The notes under the pieces: generated by a model
What the model was told of the DNA's origin: nothing
What the model saw: the letters and a program-made list of their open reading frames with translations, nothing else
The model's database searches: none
Source of the DNA: CAWIUB01 sp963839175
GTDB taxonomy: Bacteria; Actinomycetota; Actinomycetes; Mycobacteriales; Jatrophihabitantaceae
DNA length: 64,000 bases
Reading direction: 5' to 3'
Assembly: GCA_963839175.1 (NCBI GenBank)
Contig: CAWIUB010000010.1
Span: 124,001 to 188,000, forward strand
Shown here: in pieces, positions 15,812 through 24,668 of the stretch
How the letters are laid out: each line of letters opens with the position of its first letter
Numbering within the stretch: position 1 is the stretch's first letter
Position numbers and translations under genes: made by a program

Positions 15812-16588
15812 TCATCGGCTTCTCTTCGTTGCGGTCGCGTCGTCGAGAGGGATTGGCAGGACGTCGTCAGGCGCGTCGGGGACGGGTTCGACGAGCTCGG
15901 GACCATTGTTCTTCACGTTGCCGACGGCTTTCGACACCCGCCGCAATTCGAGGTGCAGTTCCGGCATGTCGGCGAGCAGTCGCTCCGCGATGCGCGGATC
16001 GTCGCCGCTGCAGTCGAGCCAGGCCTCCTGCATCTCGCGTGGGACGAGGACCGGGCATCGGTCGTGCACGTGGCCCAACGCGTCGCTGGCTGGCCGGGTG
16101 ATGATCGTGCATGTCCAAAGCCAGCGTTTCGGGTCGTCCTCGGGTAGCGAGTCGTCGTGCCAGACCTCGTAAAGGCCTGCCATCGCGAACGTCACATCGT
16201 TCGCCGCGTGAAGGAAGTACGGGATCTTCGGACCGGTGTCACGCATCCACTCGAAATAGCCCAGCGCAGGTGCCAAACAGCGCCGTCGAGCGGCGGCCGC
16301 CTTGAACGCCGGCTTGGTCGCGACCGTCTCGCTGCGCGCGTTGATCATCTTGGTGCTGCCGGTGCGTGACCTCGACCAGTTCGGCACGAGTCCCCATTGC
16401 ACGGTGCGCAGCTGCCGGATCGGAGGCGCGTCGCGGTCGTCGCTCGGGTGCCGCTTGACGACGACGCGCACAGGGTCGGTGGGTGCGATGTTCCACGAGG
16501 GCGGGAGGTCGTCGCCGATGGTCTCCTCGACGTCGAACTCCTCGGTCAGATCGGACGTCGATGCGACGTTGACGTAGCGTCCGCACAT
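15812..16588 (-). CDS. yedK: SRAP-domain protein (HMCES/YedK family abasic-site shield)
   Basis: 258 residues. The catalytic Cys2 follows the initiator (MCGRYVN), as required for thiazolidine crosslinking to abasic sites in single-stranded DNA. The WNIAPTDPVRVV, WGLVPNW and GYFEW motifs and the histidine of GHVHDRCPVL are all present. The protein protects replication forks from abasic-site breakage. A 30-residue acidic C-terminal tail is extra. It lies just before aroA-rsgA as in mycobacteria (Rv3226c-Rv3228). Confidence 0.93.
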   Translation of the reverse strand: MCGRYVNVASTSDLTEEFDVEETIGDDLPPSWNIAPTDPVRVVVKRHPSDDRDAPPIRQLRTVQWGLVPNWSRSRTGSTKMINARSETVATKPAFKAAAARRRCLAPALGYFEWMRDTGPKIPYFLHAANDVTFAMAGLYEVWHDDSLPEDDPKRWLWTCTIITRPASDALGHVHDRCPVLVPREMQEAWLDCSGDDPRIAERLLADMPELHLELRRVSKAVGNVKNNGPELVEPVPDAPDDVLPIPLDDATATKRSR

Positions 16589-16735
16589 ACCGACCAGTGT
16601 CCTCGTTGCCGGTTCGTAGCCTCGCGACGCGTCTCGAAATGGGTCCCGCGTCAGTGGCTCGGTGTGAGATCGTCGAGCATCCGGGTCCAGCCGATCATGC
16701 TCGCGGAGTGCTTGGCCGAAGTGCAGAATGGGCGC

Positions 16736-17194
16736 ATGAGCGCCGATATCGACGAGCTGCGTCGACTGCGCCGGGCCCGCGACCGGATGGACCGCGAGTA
16801 CGCGCAGCCGCTCGACGTCCCGGCGCTCGCCCGCACGGCGCTAATGTCGCCGGCGCACTTCAGCCGCCGCTTTCGGGATACGTACTCGGAGACGCCGTAC
16901 TCCTATCTCATGACCCGGCGCATCGAGCGGGCGAAGGCGCTGCTGCGCCGCGGCGACTTGAACGTGACGGATGTCTGCTTTGCGGTAGGCTGCGCGAGCC
17001 TCGGCTCTTTCTCCGCCCGGTTCACTGAGCTCGTCGGCGACACGCCGAGCGCGTACCGCGCCCGCAACCACGACGAGCTGCGTGTCGTGCCCGCCTGCCA
17101 GACGATGGTGCTGACCCGGCCGCGCAGGGGCGGGGGCCAGGGGCGCGCGGAAGAGAGCAGTTTCGGAGAAGCATCCGTCGCCGCACCCGCCTAG
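16736..17194 (+). CDS. Short AraC-family transcriptional regulator
   Basis: 152 residues from ATG 16736. It consists almost only of the double helix-turn-helix: DVPALARTALMSPAHFSRRFRDTY for the first and DVCFAVGCASLGSFSARFTELVGDTPSAYR for the second. No N-terminal sensing domain is present. A glyoxalase-fold protein follows 10 bp downstream, a pairing often seen in actinobacteria, so it probably controls that gene. Confidence 0.9.
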   Translation: MSADIDELRRLRRARDRMDREYAQPLDVPALARTALMSPAHFSRRFRDTYSETPYSYLMTRRIERAKALLRRGDLNVTDVCFAVGCASLGSFSARFTELVGDTPSAYRARNHDELRVVPACQTMVLTRPRRGGGQGRAEESSFGEASVAAPA

Positions 17195-17204
17195 CGTCGG
17201 TGCC

Positions 17205-17609
17205 ATGACCGTTTCACTCAGCGCCGTGCACGTCCTCGTCGACGACCCCGACGCCGCCCTCGGCTTCTACCGCGACACCCTCGGCCTGACGGTGCGCAAC
17301 GAGGTCGCCCGCGACGGCTTCCGCTGGATCACCCTCGTCACCGACAGCCAACCCGAGATGGTGATCGTGTTGTCGCAGCCGCATGCGGGCCGGTCCCAGC
17401 AGGACGGGGACGCCCTCGCGGCCCTGCTCGCCAAGGGTGAGCTGCGCACGATCCATTTCCGCTCTGACGACCTCGAGGCGACCTTCGACAAGATCGCCAT
17501 CGCGCCCGGAGCCGAGGTGCTGCAGGAGCCCGTCAGCCAGCCCTGGGGAGCCCGCGACGTCGCCGTGCGCGACCCCGCGGGCAACCTGGTCCGCATCGAG
17601 CAGGGCTAG
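17205..17609 (+). CDS. VOC/glyoxalase-fold protein
   Basis: 134 residues with a paired beta-alpha-beta-beta-beta architecture. The first half reads VHVLVDDPDAALGFYRDTLGL and the second ends GARDVAVRDPAGNLVRIEQ, the hallmark of VOC proteins; the histidine and final glutamate could bind a metal. It could be a dioxygenase, lyase or resistance-binding protein; nothing specifies which. It is co-transcribed with the AraC gene. Its TAG forms part of the terminator stem downstream. Confidence 0.88.
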   Translation: MTVSLSAVHVLVDDPDAALGFYRDTLGLTVRNEVARDGFRWITLVTDSQPEMVIVLSQPHAGRSQQDGDALAALLAKGELRTIHFRSDDLEATFDKIAIAPGAEVLQEPVSQPWGARDVAVRDPAGNLVRIEQG

Positions 17610-17648
17610 TTGAGCTCGGCGCGGCGGAGCCGCGTTTAGCTCAACTAG
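17606..17648. terminator. Two-part stem-loop terminator after the VOC gene
   Basis: CTAGTTGAGCT (17606-17616) pairs perfectly with AGCTCAACTAG (17638-17648), enclosing an inner GCGCGGC/GCCGCG stem. The stop codon of the VOC gene is inside the left arm. No long T run follows, so it may act in both directions as an energetic stem. Confidence 0.7.
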
Positions 17649-17712
17649 GCGCCCGGCCGCGCGTCCCGGCGTCTCGAGGTAAGCGGCACGGGCGTCAGGC
17701 AGACTGTGCGCC

Positions 17713-18984
17713 ATGAGCGAGCACGCGTGGCCGGCGCCCCGAGCGCACGACGCCGTCCACGCGACCGTCCAGCTGCCCGGGTCGAAGTCCATCACCAACC
17801 GCGCGCTCGTACTGGCCGCGCTCGCCAACGGGCCCGCGCGCATCAGCCGGCCGCTGCGCGCCCGAGACACCGGCCTGATGGTGGCGGCGCTGCGTGGCCT
17901 CGGCACCACGATCGACGAGCCTGGCCGCGACTGGTTCGTCACGCCGAGGCCGCTCCGCGGCACCGTGGTCGACACCGGGCTGGCCGGCACGGTGATGCGC
18001 TTCGTTCCGCCGATGGCCGCGCTTGCCGACACAGCCGTCACCTTCGACGGGACCGAGCGTGCCCGCGAACGGCCGATGCGGGCGCTGCTCGACGCTCTGC
18101 GGCAACTGGGGGTGGCGGTCGAGGGCACCGGACGCGGCCGGCTGCCTTTCACTGTCCGAGGGACCGGCAGTGTGCCTGGCGGTGCGGTGCGCATCGACAC
18201 GTCGGCGTCGTCGCAGTTCGTCTCCGGGTTGCTTCTCGCGGCCGCCCGGTACGACAAGGGCATCGAGCTCACGCATGTCGGCACGGGCGCCGTGCCGTCG
18301 ACCCCGCACATCGATATGACGCTCGAGATGCTGCGCCAGCACGGCGTCGACGTGCACCAGCCATCCTCGACGACCTGGCTGGTCGGCCCCGGCGCCATCC
18401 AACCGCGCGACGTCGTGGTCGAGCCGGACCTGTCCAACGCCGCGCCGTTCCTCGCCGCGGCCGTCGTCACCGGGGGCGAGGTAACGATCCCCGGCTGGCC
18501 GGCCGTCACAACACAGCCCGGCGATGCGCTGCGCGATCTGCTGGCTCGGATGGGAGCCAAGGTCACGAGGTCAGCCGACCGGCTGACGGTCGCGGGAACC
18601 GGATCGATCGGGCCTTTGGACGCTGATCTACGCGACGTCAGCGAACTGGTCACCGTGCTCGCCGCGCTCGCCGCGCTCGCCGACGGGCCGTCACGGCTCA
18701 CCGGCATCGGGCACATGCGCGGGCACGAGGCGGACCGCCTCTCGGCACTGTCGGCGGAGATCATCCGCCTCGGCGGGGAGGTCGAGCAGCTGACGGACGG
18801 ACTGCTGATCACACCGCGGCCGCTGCACGGCGGGGTGTGGCACGCGTACGCCGACCATCGGATGGCCACCGCGGGGGCCGTGCTCGGCCTGGAGGTCGAC
18901 GACGTGGCAGTCGACGACATCGCTGCCACCGCCAAGACCATGCCGGACTTCCCGGGCATGTGGTCACGGCTGGTCGGCGAGTAG
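17713..18984 (+). CDS. aroA: 3-phosphoshikimate 1-carboxyvinyltransferase (EPSP synthase)
   Basis: 423 residues. Transfers enolpyruvate from PEP to shikimate-3-phosphate, the sixth step of the shikimate pathway. The N-terminal PEP/S3P signature LPGSKSITNRALVLAALA, the LAGTVMRF segment, SSQFVSGLLLAA, and the C-terminal DHRMATAGAVLGLEV with KTMPDFPGMW are all intact. rsgA follows 9 bp downstream, giving the conserved aroA-rsgA pair. Confidence 0.96.
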   Translation: MSEHAWPAPRAHDAVHATVQLPGSKSITNRALVLAALANGPARISRPLRARDTGLMVAALRGLGTTIDEPGRDWFVTPRPLRGTVVDTGLAGTVMRFVPPMAALADTAVTFDGTERARERPMRALLDALRQLGVAVEGTGRGRLPFTVRGTGSVPGGAVRIDTSASSQFVSGLLLAAARYDKGIELTHVGTGAVPSTPHIDMTLEMLRQHGVDVHQPSSTTWLVGPGAIQPRDVVVEPDLSNAAPFLAAAVVTGGEVTIPGWPAVTTQPGDALRDLLARMGAKVTRSADRLTVAGTGSIGPLDADLRDVSELVTVLAALAALADGPSRLTGIGHMRGHEADRLSALSAEIIRLGGEVEQLTDGLLITPRPLHGGVWHAYADHRMATAGAVLGLEVDDVAVDDIAATAKTMPDFPGMWSRLVGE

Positions 18985-18993
18985 GCCGGACGC

Positions 18994-20001
18994 ATGGCCC
19001 GTCCTCCCGATCGACGCCGGGCAAACAGCCGGCTCGACGAGGATGACGTGCGGATCCGCCCCGGCCGCGGCACCCGGCCGCGGTCCAAGCAGCGGCCCAG
19101 TCACGACGATGCGAGCGACGGCATGGTGTTCGCCGTGGACCGGGGCCGATACACCATCCTCGTCGGCGACCGCGAGGTCACCGCGATGCGGGCCCGCGAG
19201 CTCGGCCGCAAGGGCATCGCCGTCGGCGACCGGGTCAGCGTGGTGGGCGACATGTCGGGGGCGCCCGACTCGCTGGCCCGGGTGGTGCGGGTGGCCGAAC
19301 GCGAGACGGTCCTGCGCCGTACGGCCGACGACACCGACCCACTCGAACGAGTCATCGTGGCCAACGCCGACCAGCTGGTCATCGTCAGCTCACTCGCCGA
19401 TCCCGAGCCGCGCTACGGGCTGATCGACCGCTGCCTGGTCGCCGCGCTGACCGCGGGCCTCGAGCCGCTGCTGTGCCTTACCAAGTCGGATCTGGCACCG
19501 GCGGACGACGTGTTGGCGCGCTACGTCCAGCTCGACGTGCCCGCCGTCATTACCCGGCGGGGCGGCGACCTGGCCGAACTCCGGGCCGGGCTGGCCGGCC
19601 AGATGTCAGTGTTCGTCGGGCATTCGGGAGTCGGCAAGTCGACGCTCATCAACGCCCTCGTCCCGGGCGCTAACCGGGCGATCGGCGAGGTCAGCGCCAT
19701 CGGCAGGGGGCGGCACATCTCCTCGTCTGCCGTCGCCCTGCGCCTGCCAGACGGGGACGGCTGGGTGATCGACACGCCGGGCGTGCGCTCGTTCGGGCTC
19801 GCGCACGTCACCGCCGACGATCTGCTGTGGGCGTTCCCCGATCTCGAGGACGGTGCCAACCAATGCCCACCGGGCTGTGAGCACCTGTCGGCAGAGGCCG
19901 GCTGCACGCTCGATTCCTGGGTGGCAGCGGGCAACTCCACGCCCGAGCGGCTGGCCGCGTTCCGCCGGTTGCTGGCCAGTCGCGCCGGAAATCAGGACTG
20001 A
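18994..20001 (+). CDS. rsgA: Ribosome small-subunit-dependent GTPase A
   Basis: 335 residues. A circularly permuted GTPase in 30S maturation: the G4 motif TKSD (163-166) precedes G1 GHSGVGKST (209-217), then G3 DTPG. An OB fold lies before (about 43-105) and a zinc finger after (Cys291, Cys295, His297, Cys304). The first 40 residues are a basic, actinobacterial extension. It is co-transcribed with aroA. Confidence 0.95.
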   Translation: MARPPDRRRANSRLDEDDVRIRPGRGTRPRSKQRPSHDDASDGMVFAVDRGRYTILVGDREVTAMRARELGRKGIAVGDRVSVVGDMSGAPDSLARVVRVAERETVLRRTADDTDPLERVIVANADQLVIVSSLADPEPRYGLIDRCLVAALTAGLEPLLCLTKSDLAPADDVLARYVQLDVPAVITRRGGDLAELRAGLAGQMSVFVGHSGVGKSTLINALVPGANRAIGEVSAIGRGRHISSSAVALRLPDGDGWVIDTPGVRSFGLAHVTADDLLWAFPDLEDGANQCPPGCEHLSAEAGCTLDSWVAAGNSTPERLAAFRRLLASRAGNQD

Positions 20002-20022
20002 CGCGCCGATAGCCTGTGGTTC

Positions 20023-20844
20023 GTGTCCGTTGTGCTGACCCAGGTTCGCCGCTACCCGGTGAAGTCGTGCCGCGGCGAGGACCTGCAGATGGCCGAGGTC
20101 GAACCCTGGGGCCTGGCTGGCGACCGTCGCTTCATGCTCGTCGACGACGGCGGCGAGGTGGTGACGGCGCGGGAGTTTCCACCCCTCGTCCTCGTCACCC
20201 CGCTGCTCGGCGACGGGGTCGTCCAGTTCCAGGCCGACGATCAGGACGATCTGACGATTCCCGTGCCCAATGGCGCCGACCAGGTACCGGTCGAGATCTG
20301 GCAGAGCAAGCTCGATGCCGCCTTGGCGGATTCCGCGGCGCACGCCTGGTTCAGCGATCTGCTCGGGGTGTCCGTTCGCCTGGTCTACCTCGACGACCCG
20401 ACTCGGCGCCGTCCCAATCCCGCCTACAGTGCCCCCGGCGACCGGGTGTCGCTGGCCGACGCCTATCCCTTGCTGCTCACCACCGAGGACTCGCTCGCCG
20501 CGCTGAACGAGCTGATGGCGGTGCAGCTGCCGATGACCAGGTTCCGTCCCAACGTGGTAGTTTCCGGCGCCGCGCCGTGGGCCGAGGACGGGTGGCGACA
20601 GGTGCGCATCGGTGCGGTCGACTTCCGGGTCGCCAAGGCCTGTGACCGGTGCGTGCTCACCACGATCGATCCGGACACCGCGGCCAAGGGCCAGGAGCCG
20701 ATCGCCACGCTCGCTCGGCACCGTAGCTGGGACGGCAAGGTGTGGTTCGGAGTCAACCTGATCCCGGACGGCCGGGGCATCATGCGACCCGGCGACCCGG
20801 TCGAGATCCTCGAGCGGGTTGACGCCAGCGAACCGCTGCGCTGA
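20023..20844 (+). CDS. MOSC-domain protein with N-terminal beta-barrel (YcbX-like)
   Basis: 273 residues from a GTG. The N-terminal beta-barrel begins LTQVRRYPVKSCRGEDL with GDRRFMLVD. The C-terminal MOSC domain has RFRPNVVVSG and the sulfur-carrying cysteine stretch VAKACDRCVLTTIDPDT. Relatives form molybdenum-cofactor-dependent reductases of N-hydroxylated compounds or handle sulfur. It starts 21 bp after rsgA and may share its message. Confidence 0.9.
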   Translation: MSVVLTQVRRYPVKSCRGEDLQMAEVEPWGLAGDRRFMLVDDGGEVVTAREFPPLVLVTPLLGDGVVQFQADDQDDLTIPVPNGADQVPVEIWQSKLDAALADSAAHAWFSDLLGVSVRLVYLDDPTRRRPNPAYSAPGDRVSLADAYPLLLTTEDSLAALNELMAVQLPMTRFRPNVVVSGAAPWAEDGWRQVRIGAVDFRVAKACDRCVLTTIDPDTAAKGQEPIATLARHRSWDGKVWFGVNLIPDGRGIMRPGDPVEILERVDASEPLR

Positions 20845-20862
20845 GCCGCGTCCGTCTGGTTA

Positions 20863-22008
20863 CTACCGGCGACCGAGCCACTCGCCGAGGACATCCACGG
20901 CTCGGCTGATCTCGCTCGTGTTGCCTGCGAAGGACATTCGCACGAACCGTCCTCCGTCGACCGGGTCGAAGTCGACGCCCGGCGCGATGGCCACGCCGGT
21001 CTGGTCGAGCAGCTGCGCGCAGAAGGCGAGCGAGTCGGCCGTGTAGTCGGAGGCGTCGGCGTAGATATAGAACGCGCCGTCGGCCGGGGCCAGCCGGACC
21101 AGGCCGATCTCCGGCAGCTGGCGCAGGAGCAGATCGCGATTCTGCTTGTACCGCGCCACATTCTCATCCAGCTCGGCATACGCCTCGAACGCGTGGCTGG
21201 CCGCGTGCTGGGCCAGCGTCGGCGGGCAGAGCGCGAAGTTCCCGGCCAGCCGATCGACGGCATCCAGTAGGTCGTCCGGCACGAGCAGCCAGCCCAGCCG
21301 CCAACCCGTCATCGAGAAGTACTTGGAGAACGAGCTGACAACGATCGGCCGACGGCTGGTCTGGCACGCACTCGCCGCCGCCCGCGTGTAGACGATGCCG
21401 TGATAGATCTCGTCGCTGATCAGCCGCACGCCGTTCACGTCGCACCACACGATGATCGCGGCCAGCTCGTCCGCCGGGATCATCGTGCCGGTCGGATTCG
21501 CCGGCCCTGCCAGGACGAGCCCGGAAGGCACCCGCGCCAACGCCCGCAGAGCGTCGAGCGTCGGGCGGAACCCAGCGTCGGCGCCGCAGGCGACCTCGAT
21601 AACCCGGCAGCCGAGGGCGACCAGCATGTTGCGATACGCCGGATAGCCGGGCCGGAACACGACGACCTCGTCCCCCTGCTCGAACGCCGCGAGGAAGGCG
21701 AGCAGGAAGCCACCGGACGATCCGGTGGTGGCCGCGACGAGCGACGGGTCGACGTCTATGCCGTACCAACGCCGGTAGTGCCCGGCGATCGCCTCGCGCA
21801 GCGACCGGATGCCGAGTGCCGCGGTGTAGCCGAGCCGCTCCTGCCGCAGGGCACGGCGTGCCGCGTCGAGCACCGGCGTGGGCGCCGGGGTCGACGGCTG
21901 ACCCGCCGAAAGGTCGTAGACAGGCAGCCCCGCAGCGCGGCGGGCGTCCGCAGCCGCTAGCACCCGCATCACGTGGAACGGCGGCACCATGCCCCGGCTG
22001 GCGAGCAT
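20863..22008 (-). CDS. Pyridoxal-phosphate aminotransferase (class I/II)
   Basis: 381 residues from ATG 22008. PLP is held by the lysine in SSFSKYFSMTGWRLGW; the GPANPTGTMIP, SDEIYHGIVY and FVRMSFAGN (arginine for the carboxylate) motifs are present. It belongs to the aspartate-aminotransferase-like group; substrate is not clear. The ATG shares one base with the stop of the upstream DUF2087 gene (TGATG), so translation is coupled. Confidence 0.9.
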   Translation of the reverse strand: MLASRGMVPPFHVMRVLAAADARRAAGLPVYDLSAGQPSTPAPTPVLDAARRALRQERLGYTAALGIRSLREAIAGHYRRWYGIDVDPSLVAATTGSSGGFLLAFLAAFEQGDEVVVFRPGYPAYRNMLVALGCRVIEVACGADAGFRPTLDALRALARVPSGLVLAGPANPTGTMIPADELAAIIVWCDVNGVRLISDEIYHGIVYTRAAASACQTSRRPIVVSSFSKYFSMTGWRLGWLLVPDDLLDAVDRLAGNFALCPPTLAQHAASHAFEAYAELDENVARYKQNRDLLLRQLPEIGLVRLAPADGAFYIYADASDYTADSLAFCAQLLDQTGVAIAPGVDFDPVDGGRFVRMSFAGNTSEISRAVDVLGEWLGRR

Positions 22009-22310
22009 CACAGGACGTCGACCCAGCCGCCGCTGCGCCAATACCATCCGTCGGCGCGGCTGAGCAGACCCTCGTCCACCAGATACCGCCGCAGCGCCGG
22101 GTAATCGTCGTGCCAAGCCCGAAGCGTCGCGTCGACCTCAGCCTCCGGGTAGCGCACGCCCGGTTCGAACGCGGTTACTAGATGTTCCAGCACGATCCGG
22201 CGCTTGCGCCCGGCCGCCGGCATCGACCGCAGCCGTCCGTCCACGAGAAACGACCGCAGCACCTTGGCGATTGCGGCATCGGATGACACGACGACGACGG
22301 TAGCCTGCAT
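22008..22310 (-). CDS. DUF2087 winged-helix protein
   Basis: 100 residues with the DUF2087 core (LRSFLVDGRLRSMPAAGRKRR, then VRYPEAEVDATL and LRRYLVDEGLLSR). The domain is often the C-terminal part of ArsR or MarR-like regulators and is thought to bind nucleic acid or protein. It is coupled to the aminotransferase by a one-base overlap. Its ATG is only 2 bp from the divergent hisN start. Confidence 0.85.
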   Translation of the reverse strand: MQATVVVVSSDAAIAKVLRSFLVDGRLRSMPAAGRKRRIVLEHLVTAFEPGVRYPEAEVDATLRAWHDDYPALRRYLVDEGLLSRADGWYWRSGGWVDVL

Positions 22311-22312
22311 CC

Positions 22313-23107
22313 GTGGCGCCGGAGAAAGCCGACTACGCCGACGATCTGCGCCTGGCGCTAACGCTGGCCGATGCCGCCGACGCGATCACCGTGACCCGCT
22401 TCGGCGCGGTCGATCTCCTTATCGACACCAAGCCCGACCTGACGCCGGTCAGCGACGCCGATCGGGCCGTCGAAGAGTCGCTGCGCGAGCGGTTGACCGC
22501 GGCACGTCCGGATGACGCGATCTCCGGCGAGGAGTTCGGGTCGACCGGCGCAGCGTCGCGCCGATGGGTGATCGACCCCATCGACGGCACGAAGAACTTC
22601 GTGCGCGGCGTGCCGGTGTGGGCCACGCTGATCGGCTTGCTCGACGGCGACGAAGCCGTTGTCGGAGTGGTATCCGCTCCAGCACTGGGACGGCGCTGGT
22701 GGGCGACCCGTGACGACGGCAGCTGGATGTCGTCACTCGGCTCGGCGCCGCGTCGCCTGCAGGTCTCGCAGGTCGAGAGGCTGGCTGACGCGAGCCTGTC
22801 CTACGCCTCCCTCGGCGCCTGGGCGCAGCTGGGGCGCCGAGACGCTTTCGTCGCGCTGACCGATGCCGTCTGGCGGACTCGGGCATACGGAGATTTCTGG
22901 TCCTACATGCTCGTGGCCGAGGGCGCCGTCGACGTCGCGGCCGAGCCCGAGCTGTCGCTGTGGGACATGGCAGCTCTGGCACCGATCGTGGTGGAGGCAG
23001 GCGGCCGGTTCACCGGACTGAACGGCGTCGACGGTCCGCAGCAGGGCGGTGCCGCTGCCAGCAACGGGCTGCTGCACGACGCGTTGCTAGCCGCGATCGG
23101 CGACTAG
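22313..23107 (+). CDS. hisN: Histidinol-phosphatase of the inositol-monophosphatase family
   Basis: 264 residues. Mg-dependent phosphatase completing histidine biosynthesis in actinobacteria. Metal ligands are visible in SGEEFG (Glu73-74 region), the DPIDGTKNF motif (88-96) and ELSLWDMAALAPIVVEAGG. The pattern agrees with HisN rather than SuhB or CysQ. It starts at a GTG two bases from the divergent ATG, leaving no room for a private leader with a ribosome-binding site outside the neighbouring gene. Confidence 0.85.
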   Translation: MAPEKADYADDLRLALTLADAADAITVTRFGAVDLLIDTKPDLTPVSDADRAVEESLRERLTAARPDDAISGEEFGSTGAASRRWVIDPIDGTKNFVRGVPVWATLIGLLDGDEAVVGVVSAPALGRRWWATRDDGSWMSSLGSAPRRLQVSQVERLADASLSYASLGAWAQLGRRDAFVALTDAVWRTRAYGDFWSYMLVAEGAVDVAAEPELSLWDMAALAPIVVEAGGRFTGLNGVDGPQQGGAAASNGLLHDALLAAIGD

Positions 23108-23143
23108 CTGGTCGGCTTCTCGAAGTCTTGCTCGGCCTTGTTT

Positions 23144-23194
23144 GCTGAGACGCTTGGACCTACGGTCGGCGCGCCACCTCCGGCGGCTCTCGCG
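23144..23194. repeat. Solitary diverged copy of the 51-bp repeat seen at 56562-56801
   Basis: GCTGAGACGCTTGGACCTACG and the following GTCGGCGCGCCACCTCCGG match the tandem unit at 56.6 kb except for a few bases. It lies between hisN and the DUF222 pseudogene. Its translation (ETLGPTVGAPPP) parallels that of the other array. Confidence 0.85.
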
Positions 23195-23300
23195 ACGGAT
23201 CATGCTCTGGTTGCAGCGGCCGCTTGGGCAAACATTTCCCTGATATTTCAGGTGATCCTTGCTTGCACTGTGTCGCACCGTGTTGCTACAATCAAACACA

Positions 23301-24605
23301 TGTTCGAGACGTCAGCCGCTGCCTTGACCGTCGAGGTGGCGGTCAAGCAGCTGGCCGACGCGGTGGACACGCTGCTCGATCTGGACCTGACCTCGGCGCC
23401 GCGGGACGAGCTGCTGGAGCTGGCCCGCGGGCTGGAGACGCAGCGGCGGCGGCTGCCGGTGGCGGATCACGCGCTGCTCGGCGAACTGGACGCCCGGGCG
23501 TGTGGCTGGGGAGCTGGCCTGCTCGTCGACCGCGGCGCTGCTGGCGCAGCTGCTGCGCCTGGCCCCGGGTGAGGCGCGGGCCCGGGTGCGGGCGGCCGGG
23601 GACCTGGGGGCGCGGCGCACGCTGACCGGCGACCTGCTGCCGCCGGTGCTCCCGGCGGTCGCCGCGGCGCAGGCCGAGGGCGCCATCGGCGACCGGCACG
23701 CCGCGGTGATCCGGCACACGGTGCACGCGCTGCCCGCCGCCGCGGCCGGGCAGGCCGAGCAGGTCGAGGCAGGCGCTCACCGGCCACGCCCGCACCCTGG
23801 ACCCGGACCAGCTGGGGCAGGCGGCCCGCCGGCTGCTGGCCTGCCTGGACCCCGACGGCACCCGGCCCGACGACGCGGACCACGCCCGGCGCCGCGACCT
23901 GACGCTGACCCGGCTGGCGGACGGGTCGGCCCGGCTGACCGGCTACCTCACCCCCGGCTGCACCGCGGTCACCGAAGCCTGGCTGGACGCGCTGGCCGCC
24001 CCGGTGCCCGCCGCGGACGGCCAGCCGGACCGGCGCAGCGCCGGGCAACGCCGCCACGACGCGCTGCACGACATCGGCCGCCGCGCCCTGCGCGGCGGTG
24101 AGCTGCCCGACTGCGGCGGCACCCCGGCCACCGTGCCTGATCACCATGACATTGGCCGACCTGGAGTCCCGGCTCGGGCTCGCCACCACCAGCCACGGCG
24201 GGCTGATCAGCGTCCCCGAGGCGCTGCGGCTGGCCGGCGAAGCCGACCTCATCCCCGTCGTCCTCGGCGACACCGGCGGGATCCTCGGCCCATGGCCGCG
24301 GCCGCCGGGTCGCCTCATCTGGACAGCGTCTGGCCCTGGCCGCACGCGACCGCGGATGCTCCTTCCCGGCCTGCGACCGACCCGCGGCCTGGTGCCAGAC
24401 CCACCACGTCATCCCCTGGATCGATGGCGGACCCACCGACCTGGACAACCTGACACTCGTCTGCGGGTTCCACCACCGGGAGTTCGCCAAACGCGGCTGG
24501 GCCTGCCGCATCACCGACGGCCTCCCCCACTGGATACCCCCAACCTGGCTCGACCCGCAGCAAACACCCCGACGCAACACCGCCCACGACACCCAGCTGC
24601 GCTGA
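23301..24605 (+). pseudogene. DUF222 / HNH endonuclease (13E12-repeat type), multiply frameshifted
   Basis: Starting at ATG 23301 the frame gives a DUF222 N-terminus (KQLADAVDTLLDLDL, ARGLETQRRRLPVADHALLGELDA). The family sequence then hops between frames: AGELACSSTAALLAQLL from about 23505, ARTLDPDQLGQAARRLLACLD from about 23787, TLADLESRLGLATTS from about 24149, and the HNH end CQTHHVIPWIDGGPTDLDN near 24390. At least four indels are needed, so no full product is possible. DUF222/HNH genes are high-copy and often decayed in actinobacteria. The stop is at 24603. Confidence 0.9.
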
Positions 24606-24668
24606 CACGCAACGACCCGCAGCTTCACAGCGCGAGGCCAGTCACTCAAACGTGCGGCTCCACCCGGC

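Noticed and set aside
17214..19088. 624-residue minus-strand frame across the VOC and aroA genes
   Set aside because: Shadow frame rich in Ser/Arg without domain character; aroA and the VOC gene on the plus strand are certain.
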